A stretch of 64,000 bases of DNA, from contig OZ017803.1 in the NCBI GenBank assembly GCA_963969395.1, positions 3,596,001 through 3,660,000 of the forward strand. Direction: 5' to 3'. Numbering within the stretch: position 1 is the first letter of the stretch; every line of letters begins with the position of its first letter. The position numbers and the translations under genes are program-made. Under the pieces are notes generated by a model, which ran no database searches, was not told the DNA's origin, and saw nothing but the letters and a program-made list of their open reading frames with translations. This document shows, piece after piece, positions 38,769 through 51,113 of the stretch. The stretch is from Pseudoscleropodium purum (lineage: Eukaryota > Streptophyta > Bryopsida > Hypnales > Brachytheciaceae).

Positions 38769-40640
38769 TCATCGGTGGAGATCGTCCTCTGCTCTTGCTA
38801 CTACTGTTGCTGACCAATTCTTGTTGAAGGCCATGCAAGCAGCAACCTCCGCCAATTGCTTTGTCTTCGCAGCTTCCTTCATCTTCCTTTCTTCTATCCG
38901 GCATTGCTTTGTAAGTTCAACCTCCTTTTTTGACTCCTTTGCTTGCTCCACTTGTTCTTTCAAACGAGCTTTTTCTTCCATTGCCTACAAGTAGTTAGCA
39001 CTTGTCATTATATTGACTTCAAGTAGTCAATAATGGGGTATCGTCCTTTTTGGCTTTGTACATGGTCGGGAACTTCTAGCAGTAGGAAGTAATTTGGTTG
39101 TGCTAGATGAGTTTGGTCTTCTTGCTTTGCCATGTTAGCGGGATCTAGGACCTTAGAGTCTGACGAGTTGTCTTATTGTGGACCTTCAAGAAGTTATACA
39201 AAAAAGTGACACCATCAATTTTTGGGATTGATGACTTTGTTTCCCAATAGCTCTTGAAGGCTGATGTCATCCTCAAGTATTTCATTATTTCCTTGCTCAC
39301 CATCCCTTTCCAATTCATGCCCTGTTGCGTCATTATTGCCCAACAAAAGTGGTGACATATAAATTTCTGGGACAGGGCCTTGAAGATTTTCATGGTTATC
39401 TACACTACTAGGACCCATACTCAAATCGATGTCCATGTTGCTTAGAGATTTTTGGTTGTCTAGATTGTTGTCACAGCTGTAAGCATCTGAGAGACTTACT
39501 GTGGAAATCTCTATGCTCTCTATAGAAATATTAAACTAATGCACAAACGGCCTATTGGGTCCCATTTGGTCGTCCAAGGCTTTTGGGTTGTATGGCCAAA
39601 TTCTAGTGCCAATGAATCCTTTTTGAATGTTTTGTTTTGTTAGAACTCTCTTCAGTGCCAAATCTACCCACTGTACCAGATCTTCCTTTTGAGCAGATCT
39701 TCCTTTTGAGCAACTCTTCCTCTATTTCAAAGAGACCAAGCATCTCCATAACCTCAAAATGCACACTTGAAGGGCTTGAAAATACTAGCATCTGGAGGTT
39801 GTAGCCTATGACTAGTATGTGATGGCGAAGTGAGGACATTTAAACCAATGGCAAATGCTTTATGCACTACCTTGAGGGTGACATGTGAACCATGGTCATT
39901 GAATATTAATAAGTGCCTGTTAGTAAGGGAAATGCCTCCATGGTTTCTAGTGACTTTACGAAATGTGAAATCCATGAGGAAAATAAGTGGGCAGTCATCT
40001 AAGCTTTCGCTTGCATGGCCATCGTCGAATCCTTGTTGCATCATACAAGGTAATCCTTATGTATATGCTTCCTTTTAAAAATAAAAAAATGCGGAATGTA
40101 CTCATCGGCGGCATTGACACATGCGAGAACGCTCAACTACTCTCGTTGGTCTGGAATGATGCTATCCACAAATTGACAACCTCGCTTTGCAAACACTAAG
40201 GTACTTCCACCTTTCTTCCCAGCTTGTGCTCTTGTCTCATTGCAATTCTAGATGTGCTTCTCATTGTAGCTACGTCATGCATATTTGATGTTCAAATTGT
40301 GGTAGAATGAAGCTACATTCTCAAAATATAATCCTCATGCTCTGTTGTTGTCCAGGCCTTGGGTAGACCGCAAAACCAAGTTAGGATGTTGTCTCGCCAC
40401 CATCGTAATCAATTGGCACCAAGAATACCATTTTGGAATGGATTCTCACAAGTCTACACCATCTCTGCCACTTTGAGCCGAAGTTGTGCAATTGTCAAAG
40501 GATAGCTAAGGTCTTGCATTTCTAATAAGTATCTCTCTAAATCCTCCTCCTCTTCTTTTACCGTAGAATGCCTTGATGACCGCATTTCCAATTGATAGCA
40601 TGGCTATAATAATGATTTCGCAATGATGATGCCAGAATGT
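38769..40640 (-). pseudogene. DDE_1 (pogo/CENP-B family) transposase pseudogene
   Basis: Read on the minus strand. The N-terminal helix-turn-helix region (EEEEDLERYLLEMQDLSYPL, TIAQLRLKVAEM) lies around 40560-40450. The first catalytic region (WRSYNEKHIWNCNETRAQAG, normally NCDETG) lies near 40260, so the first Asp is lost. The sequence continues through ACVNAADEYIPHFFIFKRKH. The second and third DDE parts are FNDHGSHVTLKVVHKA and SHTSHRLQPPDASIFKPFKC near 39900-39760. Downstream are an acidic stretch (39436-39215) and a basic/acidic coiled coil (38981-38769, KEQVEQAKESKKEVELTKQ), a plausible C-terminus. Several in-frame stops and at least one frameshift make it non-functional. Confidence 0.85.
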
Positions 40641-41781
40641 TATACAATCAAGCCACAGATGGAAGGCGTCCTCTTCTTTCCACAACTTTGAAAGCTAATC
40701 TCAACATCCCACTAGACCATGTCTCTTGCTGTTGATTTTGAATTCCTTGTTTTTGTTGAGATTGCAAGGGCAAAGGGCTTAGGTTGTAGCTTCATGCAAC
40801 TGCGTGGTCGCTATTGCATGCAGGTGGTCTGGCACAATTGTGTTGATTTGTGAGACTTGCATGGAGGTCTACATGTTGATAGGAAGATTGTGTCTGCATT
40901 CCACATCTTGCAGATGAAATGATAGAGGTCCCAACTTTGTCTCGAGATGTGGACCACAACGGTATAGTGGAGAATTGCAAACATTCGATAAGTGCACATT
41001 GCAATGTCAATGCCAATGCTACTCTTAAAACGTCTGCATGGCCTCGGTGATGACTCCAATGTACTTCCCATGACTTTGCTAAATCGCTAGGTGATTTGTA
41101 CATAGTATTTAAAAGCATGCAATAAATTAAAATCTAGACCTATTTGGAGGGCATGTATACTATATTAGAGGCATGCTAGTCTTCAAATTAGTTTTCATGT
41201 GTCCCAATTTCAATTCTTCAATGCAATGGAATAACTTGAAGTTGAAATAGACTTTTTCTATCAAGTTCGATATGTAACACTAACATCATTGAAATTTCTG
41301 ATGTGAACCAAAGCTACAATTAAACTCGATGAGAAAGAAGGAAGTGGTTTAAGGTTCAATGACTTACAGCACAATCTTTGCTCCTTGATGCAATGGACAA
41401 CAAACTGATGATTTGGAGAACAATTCTTGAATTGATTGGAATTTGAAAAGTAGTCGTGGAACTTGATCAAAAGTCAATAAGTAGTCGTAGAACTTGATCA
41501 GAAGTCAATAAGCACTTACTCTACAAATCTATAATCATCAAACTTTCCATTGTATGCTTTAGTTATGGAGCAGGAATTGATATTCAATCTACACGAATTG
41601 ATATTGCTGTCATGGACGTGCCATACCGGGCCTTATCCAGTAGTTTCGTCCCTAATAGAGTCTCCACCGCCTTTGCAACAAGGATGCCTCTTAAGAACCT
41701 TCTCAAAAGCGGTGGCCTAGTGTACAAGTTGTTTCCAATGATTCTAGTAGATTCCAATAGTATTCATTAGTTTCTATTTGT

Positions 41782-41989
41782 TTCCGGAAGGTTCTATTTA
41801 GTTTTACTAATTTTCGGAAGCTTTCACAAGCTTCCGGAAGGTTCCATTTGGTTCCACTAGTTTCCGGAAGCTCCTACAAGCTTCCAGAAGGTTCCACTAG
41901 ATCCTCCTAGTTTCCGGAAGCTTCCACAAGCTTCCGGAAAGACCTACGGATAATTCCAAAGGTTTCCAAGGCCTTATTCCGGAAGGTTC
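41782..41989 (+). promoter_or_regulatory. Array of heat-shock-element motifs in the solo LTR
   Basis: The heat-shock factor consensus TTCnnGAAnnTTC occurs exactly at 41782-41794, 41832-41844, 41912-41924 and 41977-41989, with near matches at 41862-41874 and 41932-41939. The nearest perfect site is 11 bp upstream of the TATA box. Clustered trimeric sites of this kind are the known heat-shock factor target; activity here is inferred only. Confidence 0.75.
41785..41934. repeat. 50 bp x 3 tandem repeat
   Basis: Three 50 bp units starting at 41785, 41835 and 41885, each holding a CGGAAGGTTC-type start and an ACAAGCTTC end. This repeat generates the heat-shock-element spacing. Confidence 0.92.
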
Positions 41990-41999
41990 CTTAGTCTAG

Positions 42000-42010
42000 T
42001 ATAAATAGAG
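42000..42010 (+). promoter_or_regulatory. TATA box of solo LTR
   Basis: TATAAATAGAG, a textbook plant TATA box, about 10 bp after the last heat-shock-element motif. Confidence 0.8.
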
Positions 42011-42703
42011 AGTCGAGGGCCATTGTCCCTCACTCTCTTCAACACCAGTTGTACCTAGTTATTCTTTGACTTCATGTTATCAATACATCTTCTAGTTTTC
42101 TCATCTTGAAGCACGTTCTGAGTCATGTGTGAGGAATCCCCTCACTTCTAGCTTGTTTTTGTCTCTGTTTGAGGTATCCCCTCAAATTTGATCTTGGTTC
42201 TGTCCAAGAGTTGCCGTCTGCAACAATTGCCAACAATCCACTTCAATTACCAAACTCACTTTGCAATTGAGTTATTGATGAACCTATTGTGATCTATAGT
42301 TGCTAAAGTTGTCAAATACCAAGTATTCAACTATCTTGTATAACTTATTGATATACAATGAACTAAGCTTCTTCAACTTCTTTTTGAATAATACACATGA
42401 TGTGCACCCCAAGTCTAATTGCAAGTTTCATATGGTCTCACACTTGAGGAGTTGAGGTAGAGTAATTCTCTAATGCCATGCATTCTAGTACTTAACCATC
42501 ATTTGCAAGAGGCTACCATTCAATTGATGTGTGTTTTTGTTGTAGTCAAATTGCACCCTATACTTGTCATGTGAAATTGGATTCCTGAATTTCAACTCAT
42601 TGAAAACCAATAATTGCAAAACCAAAAGTAGACCTTGTAAACAAGTGTCATTGCTAATCACTCATATCTCCAAATTCACTTTGACAATGCATGAACCCAC
42701 CAA

Positions 42704-42793
42704 GTAACTCCCTTAAATTAGCATCCACCTAATCCAATTGCCATCTAGGTAACTCCCTTAAATTAGCATCTACCTAATCCAATTGCCATCTGC
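42704..42793. repeat. 45 bp x 2 tandem duplication
   Basis: Units at 42704-42748 and 42749-42793 differ at only about two positions, implying a recent duplication. Confidence 0.92.
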
Positions 42794-42871
42794 TACATTA
42801 ACTATATGATTTCCAAATTTCAACTATACGGTGAAAGGGTCTTTTGTAGGGTGCAACATTGGGAACCAGTT

Positions 42872-42891
42872 AGGTATGGGTGTGCCCACCT
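42872..42891. repeat. Right TIR of pogo-like element
   Basis: Inverted copy of the left TIR with one mismatch, followed by TA. Confidence 0.88.
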
Positions 42892-42893
42892 TA

Positions 42894-44718
42894 CTTATGG
42901 AGAGTTTTTTGATGGTACCAAGAACATGACCAGGGGACGCAAGATCTTGGAGATCTCATCGTAGCAAACAAAACAGAATAAATTTAAGGTATGGATACTA
43001 TACAATGTATACCTTAAATGAAATTGTTTGTTTTGTTTATTATGTTGAGATCTTTAAAATAATGAGTCTCCTAGTCACGCTCTTATTATTGTTGGAAAGT
43101 TTGTTACAAGGTGTTACAAAGCCCATTACAAGGAGTTGTTTCTATAGAAACATCCACAAGATAACTATTAATTTAAGCAATCCAACATAATTAGATGCAT
43201 TTTTTCCTGAAAATAATATTTTGTAATATTAGTAAGTGAAAATTATGAACATTCAAAAAATTAGATTTTTTGGATGTGGTATGTAATTTTTATGATTTTT
43301 TAAAGAGTTGGTTCCCTAAACCATTGAAATTGTTCTATAGGTGTAGCTTGAATTGAAATTAGCTATGAGTGAATGAAAATTATAAACAATTTTGGTGATA
43401 TTCCCAAGTTCAAGAATGGGTGGAGGACTTTGTTATGTGGTGTTTTGACTCATAGAAGAAAAGATAAATTGAATTTTGAATTTTTTAATGAATAAACACC
43501 CCCCCCCCTCCAAAAAAAAAAACCAACTTTTACTTTTACTTTTTAGCTATGGGAACGCCACAGCGCACACTCACTTGTACACTATCTTTACAATTGGTGG
43601 TACCTGGAGTATCTTAATTGTACCTTTTGGTGCCAACCAGTAATAACTAGCATAGCATAGTGAGCATAAGCTTACCAAGTAGATAATAAAAAATAAGAAC
43701 AAAGAAAACGATGCACCGCCACTTGGCGAGCTGCAGGTGGCCTTCCAGGACGCACCACCTGTCGTACCCAATGCACGCATGGCCAACCAATACAAAAGCG
43801 TCTCCGTCCTTCGATTCAATTGGACGGACAAGATGCATAGACACGTCAGCCGAAGCCACGCCAGTGTGAACGCGCAGAAAAAGCATATACGGTAGCCTAT
43901 AAACAATGTGCCCCACCGCCACAAGGCTTGAGGCTCAGAGAGGACTTTCTCCACGACTATCGGTCGGGATTCCCGTCTCCGGTCAAAGACCCCGACTTTC
44001 AGTCAGTGGCCAGCCCTTCCTTTGTGGCCTTCGGTCCGGTCAAAGCACTCCTGAAAACACGCCAACGGACGGAGACTCCTACCTAAGGTCGCCCACTGGA
44101 AGGGCGCTTCCCTGCGAGCCTTCGCGGCGACCAAAGTCTTCCGGGGAGGTTCAGATTTGTAAGAGAGGAGCACTACTAACTGTGGATTGTCGTCTATGCC
44201 TCCTCGCTCTTGTCGTGGTCATCACGCGTCAGAGCGCCGTAATCGTGCGTTTTTCGTGTTTTTTTGCGAGGGTTTGTCATTTTGGGGGGGCTAGTTTCTT
44301 GAGTTTGGTTGCTTCGGCGGCGCAGAATTGAGGTTGCGTAGTGTGATTTTGAGTTTGCGCACATGTTGTAGTCAAGCGCAAGCGAAACCGTTTCATATAT
44401 TATCTGTTCTGTATGGAGTAACAACGGTGCTATAGCATTGCTCTGTATGCATAAGTTCCGTTTCTTAATGGCTTTTATTACATTGATGGTGTAGTTGGTG
44501 GTTTTGGGGAGTTTATATAGGAATCTTGTCTATGGAAATTGAAAGCAGAACCAAAAGATTGTTCAGTGACCGGGCGGCGACTCGGGAAGCGGTCGACTGT
44601 CCGCAGCTTTGTTGCTGTTGTGTTTGCTAGTATTTGAAATTTTTTGTATTCATTGCCGTTTCATTCAAACAGGCAGACGGCAGCTTGACCGTCTGTTGCA
44701 GACTGAACGTCGGACACG
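42894..44718. other. Intergenic and IFRD promoter / 5' UTR region
   Basis: 42894-43540 is AT-rich with a C(11)-A(10) homopolymer stretch near 43500. From 43560 the GC content rises, and 43900-44718 is probably the promoter and leader of the IFRD gene. Open frames at 43571-43954 (minus) and 43906-44331 (plus) show no family features and are not called. Confidence 0.5.
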
Positions 44719-47700
44719 ATGGGAAAAAGTAAGCACTCTGACCTTCCCTTTCTCCTCTCCGTTTTGAGTCTCAATTGGGACGATATGTATTGAATTCTGT
44801 CCTTTTGAAGAAATTTAGCTGCCCTCTATTGGAGACTATGGAGAAAAGGTGCTTCGTCTATGGTCTGAATTTCAGTAGTTGAGGCATGTAACTTGTGGTT
44901 TTAGCACTTGGAAAACAATGCTACCACCTGTGACCTAAATATTAGGAGTGTAGCCGAAATCAGGGAATTGCTTTCATCTTTGTTTTGAATGGAATTTAAT
45001 GAGGATGTCTGTGCTAGATCTTTTTTAGGTCTGACAGGATTGACATTGAGTTACATAATTATATATTCTGTGGTATATGTGTTCTTTTTATGCCTCTTGG
45101 TTCGCACATTCACACCCTTTCATTGACCTAGGGTTGTGATGCCTGGGATGTAATGTTGTGGTTTTCAGACAGAAAGGACCGTAAGTCTGCACGGGCAGAC
45201 GACTACACGGACGATGACATGATGAGCACCACATCAACCGTGTCGTCGTCGGACTTCGGTGGAGCCCCCGAAACCGAAGAAGTCGGAGATGATGAAAGCA
45301 CTTTGATGGATCAGTTTGTGGAAGCTCTCTATCAGAAGAGGTATGATAATGCCAGATTGTGTTTTGCCAATAGATGATGCAATTGTTTTCAATTACTTGT
45401 AATATGGAAGTATCTTGAGAAGCCTTGATCTTAAAGTTCGGGTTCAGTAACTTAAGTTACCTTAAACCGTGTTAATATGGATGCGCACATGGTGGAGATT
45501 GATTTTGAATGTTTGTCGTTATTGCCACGGGCGAGCGCAACTCTGTTTCTTAATTCTTGGAGTTGTGTCGACTTAGTTCTGAATTTTCAATCTCACCATG
45601 ATGTCTTTCCCGAAGCTATGCACTAGACTGCTTATTCTGCTTAATGGACGGCTATGTAAACCGTTTTTGAGAAAGATTTGGAGGCTTTTATCTCTCTAAT
45701 CTCATTTCTACTTGCATCATTTGTTTTGGGATACTGTGAAGTGTTCAATGGTACATGAATGTTTGAAATCTGTTGAGTTTTTAGAGTGAATTGAGGCTGC
45801 TTTCAACCTGGACGGAAGCGACCAATTTGGTCGATTGGTTCTTAAAAAGTTTAAAAAAATTGTATGAGAGGTTGCTACTTGGATGGCATTGGGTGAGATT
45901 ATAGATTTATGGTTTGCTTAGGCAGGTGGAATTAGCATCTGCCCTAATTCACAAGCTCCCAATTGGTCAACCTGGCGTTGAAAGATATTTTTATCAATAC
46001 CAGTCTTTTTTTCATGCATCTAATTGTCGTTTGATATGATTAATGTATGTTACAGGGCTTCTATGCGGGAGGCAGGGTTGAAGGGTTTGATAAATGCTTT
46101 CACCAGCTCGGTCTTGACTGAATTTGCAGAGGACCAGTAAGTTTATACTTGAACCTTTTGAATTCTTCCTTTTGGAGAATCGATGTGATCAATCAGATGC
46201 AGTGAGTTTGATGATACTCCAATGGCAGAGGAGACGACCAGCAGTAGTTAGTTGTTATTGAAACTTTTTTCACGTAGTATGCATAATTAAACGCCCACCC
46301 AAATTTCCTGGCTCGATGCAGGTGTGAGACGCTTTCAAACAGGTTTATCAACTCAATCAAGGTTGGATCTGGACCTGAGGCTGCTCAGGGAGCTCGTGCA
46401 CTTGGTCAGTTTTGATATTTCGCTAAAGCAGTGCCACTTGTTCTGGAGACATTTATGAACTGTATTGCGTTGTTTTCATTTGATGAGACTATGGATGCAC
46501 ATCAATGAAGTGCAAATTCCTGGGCATGTGATCTCTGAAGGTTAATTTTCATGTTTACGTTGTAGCAACATGTGCTTTATATTACCAAAACTTGCTTGTT
46601 GTCGAGTCCTTTGTTTAGTTGCAATTATCTTTAGAGCTTGTACACTGACTTCTATGCAATACTGTGCAGGTCTTTTGGCCTTCACAGTTGGAGCGGGAGA
46701 CAGAGCGAAAAGTATATTGTCAGATGCTACACCGCACTTGTGGAAAGTAGCTAGGGTTGGGCCCTCTTTTGCTGCTCGCTCTTCTGTAAGTGCATTATCT
46801 TTCATTGTTTCTCCACTAGTATTTCTCTCTTGCGTTTTCTAGGATTGTGATTTGCATTATTGCACTTGCAATTTTATGCCTAAATATTACTTCGTATAGT
46901 TTCACAGGTGAAGAACGCGTCTACAAAGTTCCTATTGCCAACATACTTCGCAATACTTACTTGACTTGCTGGCATGCTGCAGGCTCTTGAGACTTTGGGG
47001 ATTCTTGCCTTTATTGGAGCTGCGGATCTGGAGTCCACAGAAGCTACTTTGGAACTCCTCTGGTCAATCATCAATCACAGGCACAGTCCAGAAGATCAGG
47101 TACATGATTGGATACAAACCTATGAGTATGCTCTGCTGTGTCGTCAGTTTTGGGCATGCTATACCGCCAAGTTTGTTTGTGGCCTTTTTCTTTGGGCATC
47201 AGTTAGGGCATCATTCATTTTTCATTTTTGTGCTCCCTTCTTAATATGAACGTATATCGGTTTGTTCAATATGCAGAAAACTGGAATCAACTTCCCCCCA
47301 AGTCCGGTGAAGGTATCTGCTATTGCGGCCTGGGCTTTGTTACTATCCACGGTGGATTCTCAAAAGGTTTCTTCCCGTCATCTTCAATCGTAAGTTCACA
47401 AACTGAGCCACCTGTAAGTTTTTGGAGTGTGCAATCGATGGGCTCATAGGATCTCACTATATTCACAAAGCCCCCCCCCTGCATCATGGGAAATATTCTT
47501 TTTACGATGTTGTGTGATAGTTCTTGCACCAGTCCAATGTTATTGAAACATTGTTATGCTTCTACTCAACCAATTTAGATAGAAAAGTGTTGTACCTTGA
47601 TCTGTCAATGTCTTATAGGTGGCGATTACTGAAATTTTGTGATTTACCTTCAACAGGAGTCTTCCAGTTCTATCAGGCTTGTTGAAAAACGATGACTTGG

Positions 47701-49602
47701 GTTTGAGAACTGCTGCAGGAGAAGCAATTGCCTTGCTTTATGAGTTGACAGATACGTCAGCATCTGCAGAAGAAGAAGTTGAGGATCCTGCTGCTGCTGA
47801 AGTTCCGCCAATTTCAAGTGTAAATACATGCCATTTTTTTGTCGTATCACAGTGATCTTATTCACATTTGAATTTAAATTCTACAGCTGTAGGTTCGCTG
47901 GATATCAGCTGGTGACTCTAGATATGCAGACGTAGATTCCTTCTATTTGGAAGTGCTGTAGTACGAGTCTTTGAATGTCTCTGTTTACTCAATTTCAGGT
48001 GGCGAGAGCTACAATACCTGAGGATGAGGTGGTTGAACAGATGAAGACTTTGTCTGTGCATGCTGGTGGGAAAGGTCAACCGAAGAAGGAACGGGCTGTG
48101 CAACGAAGTTCATTCCGAGAACTTCTTGCTTCTATTGAGGTCATTCCCTTCTTCCGGATAGCTGGTTCTGTCATTTGTAAGAGGTTGTCATGCTTTGGTA
48201 TCTCAATTATGAGAAGCCTCCTTGTGAGTCACTATTGCCTGTACATGAATTGCAGCATATTTGTCCTGCCTCCCCATGAATAATCTCCCCATGGCGTCGT
48301 CTAGAAAGTCTTGAAACTGTCTAATTTGAGTGAGAATTATGCTCTTGTTCTTTTCGTGCACCTTTTCTAGTTACTTGCAAGGAGATACGTTTATGAGAAT
48401 ATGTTGTAAAGGTACAGGAATACTTGATCTAAATTGTTGTGTGGTGCAGAATGGTGTGGCTCCCCAGGTCTCTGTGAAGCTGCCGGCAGGAAATACCTTG
48501 AAGTTCAATTCCTGGACTGAGATTACACAGGTAGTGGATGTTTTACGTAATTACATTGCTTTGGGGTAGTTTACTATAAATTCAAGTGTTTTAAAAGCTC
48601 AATATTCATTTGATATTGCTTGCATCTTGCTTATTTGTTCCTTAAGCACATCCAATATACTCTTGGCCTGTGCAATGTTAATGCGTGTGCTCTTATGGCT
48701 GCAGTTGAATTTTATCCGGCACTTCTTGGGTGAGGGCTTTCAGACCCATATGCAAGTAAGTGATTCTTTACGCACTTTACAAGCAGTTCTGAGTATCTTC
48801 AGTGATTTGATTATTGGTGACATGAGCAGCACTACATCAGCTATCTTATGCTAGGAAATTTTTGAGTTTAGTTGATAGTCCTGTTGTTTGTGTGTAGATC
48901 TAATGTTGGACATCTTCCCTCTGAAATTACTCTTGCGATTCATTTTCTCTGTAATGAATCCATTAGTTTTGCTTACGGTGGACCTGACTAAACCAGGGCA
49001 ATGAGCTGCTGCATGATGTCTTTGACTTTATACCACAAGCCGAGAAGCGCAAATCCCTTTCAACGAAACAAAAGGTTTGGCAACTACTCACTTTGGAATA
49101 CATTCTTGTTTTGCCTCATGGTTTGGCAGGGTTTCGCTTGACCCTTACAGAACCAAGAAGCGCAAATGGGGCTTCATGTTTTTCTAGCAGTTGTTCATAT
49201 GGGTTTTTCTTTTTCTTCTAGTTTTATACATTTTTTTACCAACATATGCAATATTCTGCATTAATTGCAGTGATTGGTCAATATAGGATTTGGCCTCATC
49301 TGAATTATTTTCACAGTATGATCAATTGTTTGATCACCATGGTCGTTACGCATGGAATTGCTAGGTACCAGTCCTATGTTTGGTCCTATGTACAGGACCC
49401 TCTCCACTACTTCCAAGCTGGTGTTTGGCATGGGTCAAGCTACTGTTCTTATACGTCACCGTCGCTGTGTTTGCAGAGATTGTTTCAGTCACCCAATTCA
49501 ATTGTCAGCAAGGCACGGACAGAGGTGATGAACCGTCGGCGTCAGAACTCGCAGTCCCAGAAAATGGGAGGGTTTAGTGCAAATGGCTATGATAGCGACT
49601 AA
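44719..49602 (+). CDS. Interferon-related developmental regulator (IFRD) family protein
   Basis: Thirteen coding exons: 44719-44728, 45169-45340, 46056-46136, 46322-46404, 46670-46785, 46983-47099, 47277-47389, 47657-47819, 47999-48139, 48450-48530, 48705-48755, 48997-49074, 49477-49602. Phases close to 1332 nt, 443 aa, the usual size for plant IFRD proteins. The start MGKN and the acidic Ser-rich head (DDYTDDDMMSTTSTVSSSDF) are typical. The helical-repeat IFRD domain follows (GLLAFTVGAGDRAKSIL; GINFPPSPVKVSAIAAWALL; LRTAAGEAIALLYEL), then the C-terminal IFRD segment (LNFIRHFLGEGFQTHMQ; NELLHDVFDF) and a basic tail ending NGYDSD. IFRD proteins are putative transcriptional co-regulators; the plant role is poorly defined. 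The exon 7 boundary uses the strong GTAAGT at 47390, because the alternative GT at 47371 breaks the frame. Exon 9 has a weak GTCATT donor. Confidence 0.9.
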
Positions 49603-50333
49603 TCATTGGTTCAGAAAGAGGGGTAAAAAAAAAAGATTCATCGCTTTGAATGGAGCCCTTGTGACGAGATTTGTCGCATTGGTTTTGGGCTTCCTTTATC
49701 ATTTAAGTTACGTTGCAGAGGGATTATGCAAATTGCAATTTTAAAACCTACATTTATGTCTTGTAATTGCAAGTTTTTGTCCTGAATAATTTAGTTAATG
49801 TGTTCACTGCAGAAGAGGATATTCTTCCGCTGAGCTTTATAAGCTAGTGGAATTGTTTGTAAATAATGCGGTAAATGTAATTGCATTTGAGTGTATAACT
49901 GTTTGTTCCATTCTGTATCCTCTCTTTTTCTATGTTCAGAGTGCTTGTCGAATCCTAAATCCTAAATTTTATCGTTTTTCTGTATTCGTCTTGATTCGCT
50001 GTGGACCGACAGAGGCTGTGCATCGATAGAAGGTACGTCTGGTAGTTGGAGCGGTACCTTGCTTAAAGCCAACCAATGCAACAGGGACAGAGCCTCTTGT
50101 TGAGTCAGTCCTGTAGCTGTTCGTTTAGATACTTGGTTCTTGTATTTTCTATGCTAAAATTAGAGAGTTAGGTAGCCTTCTATAAGATTGAAAGCTTTGG
50201 CGATGGCTATGTTTCTATTGGGAATAAGGTGACTCCACCTAATTTCAATCTGTTTCTAAAACCTATCCCTATGAATTCTTTCCTAAAATGCACTTACACT
50301 ATTCATGAGAGTCTAGGGTCGATTTTAGGAACA
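49603..50333. other. IFRD 3' UTR and downstream DNA
   Basis: Probable 3' UTR to about 50.2 kb (several AATAA-like signals); no separate gene. Confidence 0.5.
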
Positions 50334-50597
50334 CTTGTTTTCAACACTTTGAATATTGATGTTCATAGTTTATTTGCATGGTGTTGAAATCAAACATTCT
50401 AAGAGAATCTAAAATCTCCTTTTGACTATCAATTAGACCTCACAAAAAGTTTCTAAATATGATAATGGGACTTGTTTTCAACACTTTGAATACCAATGTT
50501 CATAGTTTATTTGTATGGTGTTAAAAAATTGCATTTTGAGATTCTCAAATCCTTTTTTGACTACCAACAAGGCCTCACAAAAAGATTTTTTTACATG
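50334..50597. repeat. 137 bp tandem duplication
   Basis: CTTGTTTTCAACACTTTGAA starts at 50334 and again at 50471, and both copies continue through CATAGTTTATTTG and CCTCACAAAAAG. The copies have diverged moderately. Confidence 0.85.
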
Positions 50598-50719
50598 ATG
50601 ATGGGAATTATGTTGCATTGCTTATTTGGTTGATTTTAGGTGTATTTACCTTCTCTTTGCCATGCATTTGGTTATTTTGTAGTTAATATTGAGATTTTTG
50701 GCCATAATTAGATGGATTT

Positions 50720-51113
50720 GTCTTTTTGAGTGGATAGTGACAAAACATTGTTTTATTCAATCGCCCTACTTTTGTGAGCTCAAAAAAATTATTTCAATTA
50801 ATTCAATTTTTGTCACTCCTTCACTTCAAAAATAATTATTTGAGTTAATTTAAATTCAATTCAATTTACATCCCCTCTCCCTACCTATTTGTAATTCTAG
50901 AAATGTAATGAAATCCCATTTGATATAGGATACCTCATATAATATCCATATATGTATTTGTAATACATGTCATTCGTATCTTGTATCTTAGTACTATATC
51001 TATATCTTATATTATTTTTTGGAGATCAACATAGTTCTTGGGTTTTTTCTAAGGGAAGATGTGTTAATTAATCACAAACAAGTGTGTTTGTCTCTTTTCA
51101 ATAGATAGTTAGG
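50720..51113. repeat. Family A dispersed repeat, copy 4
   Basis: Starts GTCTTTTTGAGTGGATAGTG and ends GTCTCTTTTCAATAGATAGT in direct orientation. The interior has CCCCTCTCCC, TTGTAATTCTAGAAA and a TATCCATATATG / CTATATCTATATC array, the same layout as the other copies. Confidence 0.65.

Larger units (their letters stand above)
41608..42225 (+). mobile_element. Solo LTR (618 bp) with perfect target duplication
   Basis: Begins TGTCATGGACGTGCCA and ends GTCTGCAACA, flanked on both sides by ATTGC (41603-41607 and 42226-42230). It contains a TATA box, a promoter-proximal repeat array, and the CACTCTCTTC...CAATACATCTTC layout usual downstream of LTR transcription starts. No internal retroelement sequence follows, so it is a solo LTR left by LTR-LTR recombination. 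The perfect duplication suggests it is younger than the pogo element it sits in. Confidence 0.88.
37951..42891 (-). mobile_element. pogo-like DNA transposon (4.9 kb), inactive
   Basis: The left TIR AGGTGGGCACATCCATACCT (37951-37970) and the inverted right TIR (42872-42891) match at 19 of 20 positions. Both sides are flanked by TA (37949-37950 and 42892-42893), the target duplication of Tc1/mariner-pogo elements. The interior carries a DDE_1/CENP-B-type transposase remnant on the minus strand. A solo LTR (41608-42225) is nested between the transposase and the right TIR, so the original length was about 4.3 kb. Confidence 0.88.

Noticed and set aside
40792..41118. Minus-strand open frame of 108 codons as the transposase N-terminus
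   Set aside because: It lies upstream of the recognised helix-turn-helix segment, and the peptide shows no transposase motif; kept only as part of the element's 5' region.
43906..44331. Plus-strand open frame of 141 codons upstream of IFRD
   Set aside because: No recognisable domain, low-complexity composition, and position in the probable promoter/leader; insufficient support for a gene.
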